Program-made: the position numbers and the translations under genes
Assembly (NCBI RefSeq): GCF_000956525.1
Contig: NZ_JYIW01000022.1
Span: forward strand, 124,001 to 188,000
Reading direction: 5' to 3'
Origin: Microbacterium oxydans
Lineage (GTDB): Bacteria; Actinomycetota; Actinomycetes; Actinomycetales; Microbacteriaceae
DNA length: 64,000 nt
The notes under the pieces: model-generated
What the model was told of the DNA's origin: nothing
The model's database searches: none
Seen by the model: the letters and a program-made list of their open reading frames with translations, nothing else
Shown: positions 33,301-41,349 of the stretch, in pieces
Layout of the letters: each line of letters opens with the position of its first letter
Numbering within the stretch: position 1 is the stretch's first letter

Positions 33301-35117
33301 CTCGCGGTCTCGAAGGCGTCGCAGATCTGCTGCGGATGCTCGGCCCGCTCGACGCCGCAGAGGTCGCCGCGCGGCTGTCCGCGGACGCCGAGACCGATGC
33401 GGATACGGATGCCCCGGCTGCGCCCACCACCGAGGCGGCAGCTGCCGCCCACCTCGACGCGCTCGTGACCGCCCGCCGTGCGATCCCCGTGACGATCGCC
33501 GGCGTCACGCGCATCGCCGCGATCGAAGACGCGGGCCGCCTGCGCGATGCGCTCGGCGCTGCACTGCCCACGGGCATCCCGGTCGCGTTCCTCGAACCGC
33601 TCGCCGATCCGCTCGGCGACCTGGTCGCCCGATACGCCCGCACGCACGGTCCGTTCACGACGGACGCGATCGCCACCCGCTTCGGCATCGGCGCGGCGGT
33701 CGCGCGCCACACCCTGCAGCGACTCGACAACGCCGGTCGCCTCACGAGCGGCTACTTCCTGCCCGAAGCCGCCGGTTCCGCCGACGACATCGAGTGGTGC
33801 GACACCGAGGTGCTCAGACGCCTGCGCATGCGCTCGCTCGCCGCGATCCGCGGCAGCGTCGAGCCGGTCTCCCCCGAGGCGTATGCGCGGTTCCTGCCGG
33901 ACTGGCAGCACCTGCGACGGCCGCTCGAAGGACTCGACGGGGTCATGAGCGTGATCGAGCAGTTCGCCGGGGTGCCGATCCCCGCGAGCGCATGGGAATC
34001 GTTGGTGCTGCCGTCGCGGGTGCGCGACTACGCCCCCGGAATGCTGGATGAGCTCACGGCCGCCGGCGAGGTCATCTGGTCGGGCCACGGCACACTCCCC
34101 GGTCGCGACGGATGGGTCTCACTGCATCCCGCAGACCTCGCGCCGTTCACGCTCCCCGATCCGGATGCCGAGATCGGCGCCGACTCGCTCGAGGCGAAGA
34201 TCATCGCCGCGCTGCAGGTCGGCGGCGCGTTCTTCGCCGGACAGCTCAAGGAGATGACGGCGGCCGAGAACGAGCAGTCCGTGCTCGAGGCCCTCTGGTC
34301 GTTGACCTGGTCGGGGCACGTCACGAACGACACGTTCGCGCCGATCCGCTCGCTCCTGGCCGGTGGCTCACAGGCGCACCGGGTGAAGCGCAAGGCGCCG
34401 CGCACGCGCACCTACCGCGGCATGTCACTCACACGCACGGCACCGCGGCCCACCGCGATCGGCGGACGCTGGTCGCTGCTGCCTGAGGTCGAGTCCGACC
34501 CCGCGCGTCGGGCCACGGTGACCGCTGGATTGCTGCTCGATCGCTACGGCGTCGTGACCCGAGGCGCGGTGCAGTCGGAAGGCGTGCCAGGCGGCTTCGC
34601 GCAGGCGTACCGGGTGCTCGCCGGTTTCGAAGAGGCCGGACACTGCCGTCGCGGCTACGTGATCGAGAAGCTCGGTGCTGCGCAGTTCGCGGCATCCGCC
34701 ACCGTCGACCGGCTCCGCACCTTCGCCGGGCTGGCCGACCCGCCGCCGCGGCACGCCGTGACGCTCGCGGCCACCGACCCGGCGAACCCGTACGGTGCCG
34801 CGCTCGCGTGGCCCAAGCTCGACGTCCCGCACCGCCCCGGTCGCAAGGCCGGCGGGCTGGTCGTGCTCGTCGACGGCTCCCTCGTCCTCTCCCTCGAACG
34901 CGGCGGACGAACCGTGCTGTCGTTCAGTGACGACGGCGACGTCCTCCGCGCCGCAGCGACCGACCTCGCTGCGACCGCACGCGCCCGCCGGCTCGACACG
35001 CTCACGGTCGAGAAGGTCAACGGCGAGGGCGTGTACGGCACCGAGCTCGCCCTCGCGCTGCAGGAGGCAGGGTTCGTGGCCACGCCGCGCGGGTACACGA
35101 TACGGAAGGCGGTGTGA
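30357..35117 (+). CDS. lhr: ATP-dependent DNA helicase Lhr (Lhr-Core plus CTD)
   Basis: A 1586-residue superfamily 2 helicase. The core has motif I APTGSGKT (44-51), Ia ISPLKALGVD, II DEVH (about 213-217), III LSATVRP and VI LQRVGRAGH (about 459-466), then the winged-helix and Lhr domains and the long C-terminal part (PPGELLxGSG-like and winged helices) found in bacterial Lhr. It translocates 3' to 5' on single-stranded DNA and has been linked to DNA repair in mycobacteria. Residues 70-112 are REP-derived seven-residue repeats between motifs I and Ia. GGAGGG directly precedes the ATG at 30357. Confidence 0.95.
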   Translation: MSDVLDRFTPATQDWFRGAFPAPTPAQAGAWNAISAGKHALVVAPTGSGKTLSAFLWAIDRVFRERLDASTSSATQQSSSATQQSSSATQQSSSATQQSSSATQQSKSATQQTKKDASRTRILYISPLKALGVDVERNLRSPLIGIGQSARRLGLPAPSVTVGVRSGDTTSSDRRKLVSDPPDILITTPESLYLMLTSRAGETLRDVHTVIIDEVHAVAATKRGAHLAVSLERLDALRASYALQQGQNPSDVTAAQRIGLSATVRPIDEVARFLGGSAPVEIVAPPASKTFELSVVVPMDDMTNPPPPPGAPAETSGDDAEYTEVTGSVWPHVEEAIVDRILQNNSTIVFSNSRRLAERLTGRLNEIYSERIGVPVPDAAVPAAMMAQAGSTAGADPVLAKAHHGSVSKEQRALVEEELKSGVLRCVVATSSLELGIDMGAVDLVIQVEAPPSAASGLQRVGRAGHQVGEISRAALFPKHRGDVLHTAIVTERMLAGKIEAIQVPRNPLDILAQQTVAASALGAISVEEWFETVRRSAPFQALPRSAYEATLDLLAGRYPSDEFAELRPRLVWDRDAGTLTGRPGAQRIAVTSGGTIPDRGLFGVFVAGEGAGRRVGELDEEMVYESRVGDVFTLGTTSWRIAEITHDRVNVLPAYGQPGKVPFWHGDGIGRPFELGEALGKFSREVSTATPEKATQRLIEAGLDEQARGNLMAHLTEQREATGTLPTDRTLTVERGRDEVGDWRVILHSPYGMKVHAPWALAINARVRERLGVEGSAVASDDGIIVRIPDADAEPPGAELFVFDPDELERLVTEEVGGSALFASRFRECAARALLMPRTNPNRRSPLWQQRQRSAQLLEVARRHPTFPVILETLREVLQDVYDLPSLRRLATSIADRRIRLVETQPGQPSPYARDLLFGYVGAFMYEGDSPLAERRAAALSVDPALLGELLGTVELRELLDPAIIAQFEREAQRLDPERRARGLEGVADLLRMLGPLDAAEVAARLSADAETDADTDAPAAPTTEAAAAAHLDALVTARRAIPVTIAGVTRIAAIEDAGRLRDALGAALPTGIPVAFLEPLADPLGDLVARYARTHGPFTTDAIATRFGIGAAVARHTLQRLDNAGRLTSGYFLPEAAGSADDIEWCDTEVLRRLRMRSLAAIRGSVEPVSPEAYARFLPDWQHLRRPLEGLDGVMSVIEQFAGVPIPASAWESLVLPSRVRDYAPGMLDELTAAGEVIWSGHGTLPGRDGWVSLHPADLAPFTLPDPDAEIGADSLEAKIIAALQVGGAFFAGQLKEMTAAENEQSVLEALWSLTWSGHVTNDTFAPIRSLLAGGSQAHRVKRKAPRTRTYRGMSLTRTAPRPTAIGGRWSLLPEVESDPARRATVTAGLLLDRYGVVTRGAVQSEGVPGGFAQAYRVLAGFEEAGHCRRGYVIEKLGAAQFAASATVDRLRTFAGLADPPPRHAVTLAATDPANPYGAALAWPKLDVPHRPGRKAGGLVVLVDGSLVLSLERGGRTVLSFSDDGDVLRAAATDLAATARARRLDTLTVEKVNGEGVYGTELALALQEAGFVATPRGYTIRKAV
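30561..30700. repeat. REP-derived 21-bp tandem repeat inside lhr
   Basis: GCTTCGACAAGCTCAGCGAC (30561-30580), a REP copy, is followed by 21-bp units starting at 30571, 30592, 30613, 30634, 30655 and 30676. The unit encodes SSATQQS; copies 5 and 6 have diverged (actcagc, agtcagc). Each unit repeats the GCTCAGCGACC part of the REP. The frame is preserved because the unit is a multiple of three. Confidence 0.95.
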
Positions 35118-35178
35118 TGCCGAACCGCATCCGCGCACCCCACCGCCCATCGCGCCGCCGTCTCCTCCGGTGGGAGGC

Positions 35179-36024
35179 ATGATCCGAGAGTTCGGCGCCG
35201 GCATCCGCCTCCTGCTGCGCGGATTCGCCCTGTGGCGCACCCGACCCGGCCTCATGAACCTCGGACTGGTGCCGGCGATCATCGCCGTGCTGCTCCTGGC
35301 GGCAGCCCTGGTGCCGGTGTTCCTCGGCATGACATCGATCTCGACGTGGCTCACACCCTTCGCGGAAGGGTGGCTCGAGCCGTGGCGCGGGCTGTTCCGC
35401 AGCCTGGTCGGATTCGTGGTGATCGCCGCCTCCCTCGCGCTCGCGAGCGCCGTGTTCAGCGCGCTCACCCTGACGATCGGCGACCCGTTCTACCAGCGGA
35501 TCTGGCGCGCCGTCGAAGCCGACCTGGGCGACGCACCTCCTGCCGACGGCGGCAGCTTCTGGACCTCGGTCGGCGAAGGTCTGAGGCTCGTGCTGCTGGG
35601 CATCCTGATCGCGATCGCAGTGCTGCTGCTCGGGCTGCTCCCACTGATCGGCGGCATCCTCGCGCCGATCGCCGGTGTGTTCCTCTCCGGGCGGATGCTG
35701 GCACGAGAGCTCACCGGACGCGCCTTCGATGCCCGCGACCTCACGCCGGCCGACCGTGCCGTCCTGTTCCGCGGCAGCCGCGCGAGGGTGCTCGGCTTCG
35801 GGGTCGCGACGCAGCTGTGCTTCCTGATCCCCGGCGGCGCGGTCGCGGTGATGCCGGCCGCCGTCGCAGGGGCCACGATGCTCGCGCGCACGATGCTGGA
35901 GCGGATGCCGGGGGTGCCGTCGGGCCCTTCGACAAGCTCAGGGACCCAGGGAGGGGTGCCCCGCTCAGGGACCCAAGGAGGGGTGCCCCGCTCAGGGACC
36001 CGACGCTCAGACCGGACCCGCTGA
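35179..36024 (+). CDS. EI24 domain-containing membrane protein (CysZ-like)
   Basis: A 281-residue integral membrane protein of the EI24/CysZ family. GFALWRTRPGLMNLGLVPAI, then ALTLTIGDPFYQRIW and later long helices fit the family, whose E. coli member CysZ mediates sulfate uptake. Residues after about 248 (GPSTSSGTQGGVPRSGTQGG) come from a REP copy and two tandem GGTGCCCCGCTCAGGGACC units, so the native C-terminus has been replaced or extended. Start at 35179 follows GGGAGG. The stop overlaps the nei start (TGATG). Confidence 0.85.
   Translation: MIREFGAGIRLLLRGFALWRTRPGLMNLGLVPAIIAVLLLAAALVPVFLGMTSISTWLTPFAEGWLEPWRGLFRSLVGFVVIAASLALASAVFSALTLTIGDPFYQRIWRAVEADLGDAPPADGGSFWTSVGEGLRLVLLGILIAIAVLLLGLLPLIGGILAPIAGVFLSGRMLARELTGRAFDARDLTPADRAVLFRGSRARVLGFGVATQLCFLIPGGAVAVMPAAVAGATMLARTMLERMPGVPSGPSTSSGTQGGVPRSGTQGGVPRSGTRRSDRTR
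35922..36010. repeat. REP-derived tail of the EI24 gene
   Basis: GGGCCCTTCGACAAGCTCAG (35922-35941) with GGACCCAGG forms a REP copy. It is followed by two tandem partial units containing GGGGTGCCCCGCTCAGGGAC. All are read in frame to the TGA at 36022, which overlaps the next gene. Confidence 0.85.
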
Positions 36025-36797
36025 TGCCCGAGGGTGACACCGTCTTCCGCACCGCACGTCGTCTCGACGAGGCGCTGGCCGGCGCGGACGCCACCCGCTT
36101 CGACCTCCGCGTGCCGCAGGCAGCGACGATCGATCTGACCGGCCAGCCGATCCACGGCGCCGTGTCCCGCGGCAAGCATCTGCTGCTGCGCGTCGGCGAC
36201 AGCACGCTTCATTCGCATCTGCGCATGGACGGCGCGTGGTTCATCTACCGCCCTGGCGAGAAGTGGCGGCACCCGGCCTTCAAGGTGCGCGCGATCGTCG
36301 GTACCGCCGAGCGCGATGCGGTCGGCGTCGACCTCGCCGAGATCGAGGTCGTGCCCACGCGCGACGAAGCGCAGCTGGTCGGCTATCTCGGCCCGGATCC
36401 GCTCGCCGAGGACTGGGACCCCGCTGAGGCCGTCCGCCGTCTCTCTGCCGACACCCGCAGCATCCACGTCGCCCTGCTCGATCAGCGCAACGTCGCTGGC
36501 TTCGGCAACGAATACGCCGCAGAACTCCTGTTCCTGCGCGGAATCCTCCCGACCAGGCCGACGCCTGAGGTCGATGCCGCCGCCCTCATCGAACTCGGCG
36601 TGCGCACCATCCGAGCCAACCGCGATCGCTCTCGGCGCACGTTCACGGGCGTCGATCGACCCGGCCAGGCGACCTGGGTCTACGGCCGTGCCGGCAAGCC
36701 GTGCCGACGCTGCGGAACGCTGATCCGGAGGGGCGAACAGGGTGCCGATCCGACCCGCGAACGCATCACGTTCTGGTGCCCGTCGTGCCAGCGGTGA
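36024..36797 (+). CDS. nei: Fpg/Nei family DNA glycosylase (endonuclease VIII, Nei2 type)
   Basis: A 257-residue base excision repair enzyme. Mature Pro2-Glu3 (MPEGDTVFRTARRLDE) supplies the Schiff-base amine and the general acid. NVAGFGNEYAAELLFL is the helix-two-turn-helix, and the C-terminal zinc finger is CRRCGTLIRRG with FWCPSCQR. MPEGDT is typical of Nei and not Fpg, so oxidised pyrimidines are the likely substrates. It overlaps the EI24 gene stop, which gives translational coupling. Confidence 0.92.
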   Translation: MPEGDTVFRTARRLDEALAGADATRFDLRVPQAATIDLTGQPIHGAVSRGKHLLLRVGDSTLHSHLRMDGAWFIYRPGEKWRHPAFKVRAIVGTAERDAVGVDLAEIEVVPTRDEAQLVGYLGPDPLAEDWDPAEAVRRLSADTRSIHVALLDQRNVAGFGNEYAAELLFLRGILPTRPTPEVDAAALIELGVRTIRANRDRSRRTFTGVDRPGQATWVYGRAGKPCRRCGTLIRRGEQGADPTRERITFWCPSCQR

Positions 36798-36879
36798 ACT
36801 GCATCCATCCGAGGGAATGAATCCACCCACCTCCTGGTTGTCCATATATCCGGGGAATCTCCGGGACACGGGAGGAATC

Positions 36880-37287
36880 GTGGGAAAGAACTACGTCGAC
36901 ATCGAGAACGACCAGGGAGCGACGCTGCGGTACCGCAAGCACGCGAACGGTCGAGGTCTCGTCGCGCACGGCGCGAAGGTGCATCCGAAAGCGCACATCG
37001 AAGCAGGTGCGTACATCGAACCCGGGGCCCGCATCGGCGCCGGGGCGACGATCGCACGCGGCGCATGGATCGAACCTGATGCTGTGATCGGCGAAGGTGC
37101 GCACATCGAAGCGCACGCGCACATCGGCCAGGGAGCCGCAGTCGGCGACAACGCCTACATCGGCGTCCGCACCGAGGTCGGCGCCGGCGCGCGCATCGTC
37201 CGCGGTGCTCGCATCGGCGATGACGAGACGGTTGCAGCCGGCCTCACCATCGCGACCAACCCGAAGGGCCTCTGGCTCGCCGCCTGA
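36880..37287 (+). CDS. Left-handed beta-helix (hexapeptide repeat) protein
   Basis: A 135-residue protein with at least ten hexapeptide turns (VHPKAHIEAGAYIEPGARIG and similar), the fold of LbH acyltransferases and gamma carbonic anhydrases. No catalytic histidine pattern can be assigned, so enzyme activity is uncertain. The GTG at 36880 is chosen because GGAGG lies five bases upstream; an in-frame ATG 46 codons earlier would overlap the nei gene and lacks a site. Confidence 0.75.
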   Translation: MGKNYVDIENDQGATLRYRKHANGRGLVAHGAKVHPKAHIEAGAYIEPGARIGAGATIARGAWIEPDAVIGEGAHIEAHAHIGQGAAVGDNAYIGVRTEVGAGARIVRGARIGDDETVAAGLTIATNPKGLWLAA

Positions 37288-37327
37288 GGTCTGAGGCCGC
37301 TCGGCCCGGCACCCTCCGGTCGCCCTG

Positions 37328-37987
37328 CTACAGGAGCCTGCGCTCCGATGCCCACACGGTCAGCTCGTGCCGTGACGACAGCTGGAGCTTCCGCAGCACC
37401 GCCGAGACATGGGTCTCGACGGTCTTGATCGAGATGAACAGCTCGGCGGCGACCTCCTTGTACGCGTACCCTCGGGCGATCAGGCGCATGACTTCCTGCT
37501 CGCGCGCCGAGAGCCGGTCGAGTTCGTCGCTGGCGGTGGCCGTCTCACCCGACACCGCCCCGAAGGCGTCGAGCACGAACCCGGCCAGACGCGGCGAGAA
37601 CACGGCGTCGCCACCGGCCACCGCATGCACCGCGCGACTCACCTCGCCCCCGGACGAGCCCTTCGTGATGTAGCCACGCGCTCCGGCGCGGATCACGCGC
37701 ACGACGTCGGCAGCGGCATCCGACACACTCAATGCGAGGAACCGTGAAGCCGTCGGTGCAGAGCCGCGGATGACCGACTCCCCGCCGCTCGCATCATCGC
37801 CCGCACCGCCTGGCAGGTGCACGTCGAGCAGCACGATGTCAGGCGCCGTCTCGCGGATCACGGCGATCGCCGATGGCACGTCGTCGGCCTCGCCGACCAC
37901 GTCGACGCTCTCGTCGAGATCGGCGCGCAGACCGGAGCGGAAGATCGAGTGATCGTCGACGATCACCACGCGGATGCGGTCAGCCAC
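37328..37987 (-). CDS. LuxR-family (NarL-type) response regulator
   Basis: A 219-residue regulator. The receiver domain has the acidic pair at VDDHS, the phospho-acceptor D55 (IVLLDVHLPGG) and GARGYITKGS, with the C-terminal LuxR helix-turn-helix LSAREQEVMRLIARGYAYKE and IKTVETHVSAVLRKL. GTG at 37987 is chosen because AGGAG lies six bases upstream. It overlaps the kinase stop by eight bases, so the two form one operon. A likely target is the divergent PspC operon. Confidence 0.93.
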   Translation of the reverse strand: MADRIRVVIVDDHSIFRSGLRADLDESVDVVGEADDVPSAIAVIRETAPDIVLLDVHLPGGAGDDASGGESVIRGSAPTASRFLALSVSDAAADVVRVIRAGARGYITKGSSGGEVSRAVHAVAGGDAVFSPRLAGFVLDAFGAVSGETATASDELDRLSAREQEVMRLIARGYAYKEVAAELFISIKTVETHVSAVLRKLQLSSRHELTVWASERRLL

Positions 37988-39185
37988 GGCTGTCTCCTGT
38001 CGTCGCGATGCTGAGATGCACCTCTGTGCCGTTCTCGTCGCTGCGGACGCTGCCTGATCCGCCGGCACGTCGCATCCGTCCGATGATCGACTGTCGCACA
38101 CCGAGCCGATCGTCGGGCACCTCGGCCAGATCGAAGCCCGTCCCGCGGTCGCGGATGAAGACATCGACCCCGGCGACGCTGCCCTCGATGTACACCGAGA
38201 TCTCGCCGCCCGCATGCCGGGCCGCGTTCAGCATCGCCTCGCGGGCGGCGGCGGCGAGCTCACCGCTCGCGCGTTCGGCCGAGAGCCCGGCGGAGACCAC
38301 CTCGATCCGCACGGGGTAGTCGAGCTCGAGCGCTCCGGCGAGGTCGCGCAGGTCGGTCGGCAGATCACTGTCGGCCGGCGCATCGCCGTCGTACAGCCAC
38401 GCGCGCAGCTCGCGCTCCTGCGCGCGGGCGAGCCGAGCGGCCTCGCTCGACGCTCCCGCCCTGTTCTGGATCAGCGCGAGCGTCTGCAGCACCGAGTCGT
38501 GCAGATGCGCCGCCATCTCACTGCGCTGCTCCTCGCGGATGCGACGGGTGCGCTCACCGGCGAGCTCCCGCCAGCGGTGGATGAGCGTCGACGAGGTGAC
38601 CGCGAGCACGCCAGCCAGCGGCAGCAGGGCGAGCAGGAACTCGACGCCACCGACCGCACGCGCCAGCAGCACCGCGAAGAGCGCGACCAGCAGTGCCACC
38701 GAGAGGATGCGCACGATGGTCGTGTGCCGCGGGCCGCGGGCCGTGTCGGTGCGATCGATCAACGTCGCCCACAGTCCTGCGGCGGTGGCGAGCACGACGG
38801 CTCCCACCGCGCCGATCACGGCAGGGGGTTGCGACAGCACGCTGCCAGGAGTGTTGCCGAGCGTCAACGAACTCACGACGAGCGCAGCGACCGCGGCCGG
38901 CGCGAGCAGCATCCATGCGACCGGCACCCGGCGCGAGGGCGCCGTCTCGGCATCCGCCCACGGTGTGAAGACCCAGCACCAGGCGTACAGGAGCACACCG
39001 GCACCCCCGCAGAGCGTGAGCGCGATGAACAGGGCGCGGATCATCCAGACCGGCACGCCCAGGTGCCTGGCGAGGCCCGCACTCACACCGGACACCAAAC
39101 ATTCGCGGTCCCGCACGAGCGCAGGCCGTGGCGGCGGCGCGACACGGGTCGGGCGCGCGGAGACCGATGGCGCGGAGGAGGACAT
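37980..39185 (-). CDS. PspC-domain sensor histidine kinase
   Basis: A 401-residue kinase. Residues about 20-75 are a PspC domain (DRECLVSGVSAGLARHLGVP), followed by helices to about residue 200. The DHp-like segment RREEQRSEMAAHLHDSVLQT has the phospho-acceptor H228, and the ATP domain has a DRGTGF G-box with LGVRQSIIGRM. This fits envelope-stress systems of the LiaS/PspC type in Gram-positive bacteria. It pairs with the regulator at 37328 and is divergent from the PspC membrane gene. Confidence 0.9.
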   Translation of the reverse strand: MSSSAPSVSARPTRVAPPPRPALVRDRECLVSGVSAGLARHLGVPVWMIRALFIALTLCGGAGVLLYAWCWVFTPWADAETAPSRRVPVAWMLLAPAAVAALVVSSLTLGNTPGSVLSQPPAVIGAVGAVVLATAAGLWATLIDRTDTARGPRHTTIVRILSVALLVALFAVLLARAVGGVEFLLALLPLAGVLAVTSSTLIHRWRELAGERTRRIREEQRSEMAAHLHDSVLQTLALIQNRAGASSEAARLARAQERELRAWLYDGDAPADSDLPTDLRDLAGALELDYPVRIEVVSAGLSAERASGELAAAAREAMLNAARHAGGEISVYIEGSVAGVDVFIRDRGTGFDLAEVPDDRLGVRQSIIGRMRRAGGSGSVRSDENGTEVHLSIATTGDSRG

Positions 39186-39299
39186 GTCGCAATCCAATCA
39201 CCCACGGCACCGCTGAGGGGATTCCCGCGGACAAGATCAGGGGTCGCTCAGGGGTTCACCCCATGGTCGACGGCACCGCCGGGCGGACAGTATCGAAGC

Positions 39300-40895
39300 A
39301 TGACGATTCCGACAGCGCCTCCGCCTGCCGCCGATGCGACCGATCCGGCCGCCTCCGCCACGACGACGACCGCCCCCTCCCTTCCGGCAGAACGTTTCTT
39401 CCTGTGGGTCTCCGGCCTCGGCGTCGCACGCTCCGACGGCTGGCTCGGCGGTGTCGCCGCCGGCATCGCCGCCCGCCTGCGCATCGACCCGCTGATCGTG
39501 CGCGGTGTGCTCGTGATCGCCGCCCTGTTCGGACTCCCCGCGATCTTCCTCTACGCCGCCGCCTGGGCGCTCCTGCCCGACGCGGACGGACGGATCCACG
39601 CCCGCGACCTGCTCAACCGCGACTACGAGCCGGTGCAGCTCGGCATCCTCGCGATGGCCGCGATCGGACTGATCCCCACCGCCCCGCTGACCGGTCGACT
39701 CTTCGGCCTCGGCTACGAGAGCTGGTCGGCGCTGTCGGTCTTCAGCTGGATCGTCGGCCTGATCCTGGTGGGCGGACTGCTCTTCCTCATCGTGCGCGCT
39801 GCGAGCCGCACCCCGGGCGCCTCAGCGTCGAGCGTGTCGGTGGCTCCGACCGGCTCCGCGGCCCCGGATGCATCCGCGACCCTCGGCGGTTCGGGTACCG
39901 CCGAGGGCGCGGATGCGACAACTCCGACCGCCTTCTCCGCCGACGGGGTCTCCGGCTACCGCCCGTTCCCCACGGCTTCACCGTTCCCCGCCACTGAGCC
40001 GTTCGCACCCGACGCCCGACCCGCCGCACCGACGCCGCTGCCCTCCGGCACCACCGACCCCGCGGAGCTCGCGGCCTGGCGTGCCCAGCATGCGGCCTGG
40101 CGCGAGCAGGACCAGGCCTGGCGTCGACAGCAGCAGGATGCAGAGCGCGCGGCCCGCGAACAGGCTCGCCGCGAGCGGCAGGCGGTCGGGGCGACCTTCG
40201 CCGCCGAGGCTGCAGAGCGTCGCCGCGTGCGCCGGGCGTCGAAGCCCCGCGCGAGCTTCGCACTCGTGGCATCCGTCATGGGGCTCGCACTCGCCGTCGG
40301 CGCCGGCGTCGGCCTGACCGGCGGCCCCACGTCTGCGGCACTCGGACTCCTCTGCGCAGCACTCGTGCTCGCCCTCGGCATGATCATCGCTGGTCTCCTG
40401 CGCCGCCGCAGCGGCTTCCTCGCCTTCCTCACCGCGATCACCCTCGCCGGCGGGCTGACGGCCGGGTACGTCGCGACCTTCGATGACCTCACCTTCGGAT
40501 GGGCGTCGGTGTCGAACAACGAGCCCCAGCATGTGCAGCAGCCGTTCGGCGATCTGAGCATCACGCTCACCCCGCACGACGGCGGGCAGCGCCCGATCGT
40601 GATCGACAAGGGCACCGGTCAGACCCGGATCGACGTGCAGCCGGGGGTCGAGCTCCAGCTGGACGCGACGATCACCTCGGGAACCGTGAGCTGGATCCGC
40701 ATCGAGCCGGACACGGGGAACATCCTCGACTCCGGCACCTGGCCGCTCGTCGCCGAACAGGGCGGGGCGCCCAGAGCGACCGAGAGCGCAGCGGCTGAGA
40801 ACGCACCGGTCACCACTCGCCAGCCGGTCACGGTCACCCAGACCTCCGGCGACGTCTACGTCACGATCTACGAAGCAGCGGAGGACGCACGATGA
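39300..40895 (+). CDS. PspC domain-containing membrane protein
   Basis: A 531-residue protein with an Ala/Pro/Thr-rich N-terminus, a PspC domain (LGVARSDGWLGGVAAGIAAR to about 100), several helices, then a Pro/Ala/Glu/Gln-rich linker (about 170-310, WRAQHAAWREQDQAWRRQQQ) that may form a coiled coil. Further helices and a soluble domain follow (about 430-531). The layout is a membrane stress sensor like those next to LiaRS-type systems. It is divergent from the kinase and its stop overlaps the next gene start (ATGA). CAGTAT lies six bases before the ATG. Confidence 0.85.
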   Translation: MTIPTAPPPAADATDPAASATTTTAPSLPAERFFLWVSGLGVARSDGWLGGVAAGIAARLRIDPLIVRGVLVIAALFGLPAIFLYAAAWALLPDADGRIHARDLLNRDYEPVQLGILAMAAIGLIPTAPLTGRLFGLGYESWSALSVFSWIVGLILVGGLLFLIVRAASRTPGASASSVSVAPTGSAAPDASATLGGSGTAEGADATTPTAFSADGVSGYRPFPTASPFPATEPFAPDARPAAPTPLPSGTTDPAELAAWRAQHAAWREQDQAWRRQQQDAERAAREQARRERQAVGATFAAEAAERRRVRRASKPRASFALVASVMGLALAVGAGVGLTGGPTSAALGLLCAALVLALGMIIAGLLRRRSGFLAFLTAITLAGGLTAGYVATFDDLTFGWASVSNNEPQHVQQPFGDLSITLTPHDGGQRPIVIDKGTGQTRIDVQPGVELQLDATITSGTVSWIRIEPDTGNILDSGTWPLVAEQGGAPRATESAAAENAPVTTRQPVTVTQTSGDVYVTIYEAAEDAR

Positions 40896-41311
40896 GCACC
40901 GAGATGACGCCCCCGGCGGCACCCGCCGACCGGAACGACGAGACGACGCCGATCACGGAGACGCCGCTCGACGAGACCGCGCCCACCGACGTCGCCGAAG
41001 CGCAGCCGGCCCCGCCTGCTCCCCCGGCTTCGCCTGCAGCATCCGCCGCGGTCGCCGTGGAACCCACCGCGCCGCGGGTGCGCGGTGCGGCGATCATCTG
41101 GGGTCTGCTGTTCGCGGTGATCGCGTTCGCCGGCATCTGGACGCTCACCGGCGACGACCGGCGTTCGGCGGCCGCCGATGCCATCACGACGCTCACGCCC
41201 GGGACGGTCGTGGCCCTCGGGCTGCTCGCGCTCGGCGTGCTCGTGCTCGTCTCCGGAGCTGTCGGACTCGTCCGCCACGCCCAGCGCCGCGCCGCCGCCT
41301 CGCGGCCCTGA
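40892..41311 (+). CDS. Small membrane protein of the PspC operon
   Basis: A 139-residue protein with an acidic, proline- and alanine-rich N-terminus (residues 1-60) and two helices (GAAIIWGLLFAVIAFAGIW and VVALGLLALGVLVLVSGAVG). It overlaps the PspC gene by four bases, so it is co-translated and probably works with it. No known family is recognised. Confidence 0.75.
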   Translation: MSTEMTPPAAPADRNDETTPITETPLDETAPTDVAEAQPAPPAPPASPAASAAVAVEPTAPRVRGAAIIWGLLFAVIAFAGIWTLTGDDRRSAAADAITTLTPGTVVALGLLALGVLVLVSGAVGLVRHAQRRAAASRP

Positions 41312-41349
41312 CGCAGGTGCGCCGCCCGGCGCCGGATACCCTGGATCAC

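Noticed and set aside
38214..39299. Plus-strand open frame extending the PspC protein by 360 residues
   Set aside because: It is antisense to the histidine kinase and is charged, low-complexity sequence; the ATG at 39300 fits PspC proteins.
41317..41349. Earlier in-frame start for the LysR-like protein
   Set aside because: The TACCCT to ATG spacing favours 41350, and the extension has no ribosome site.
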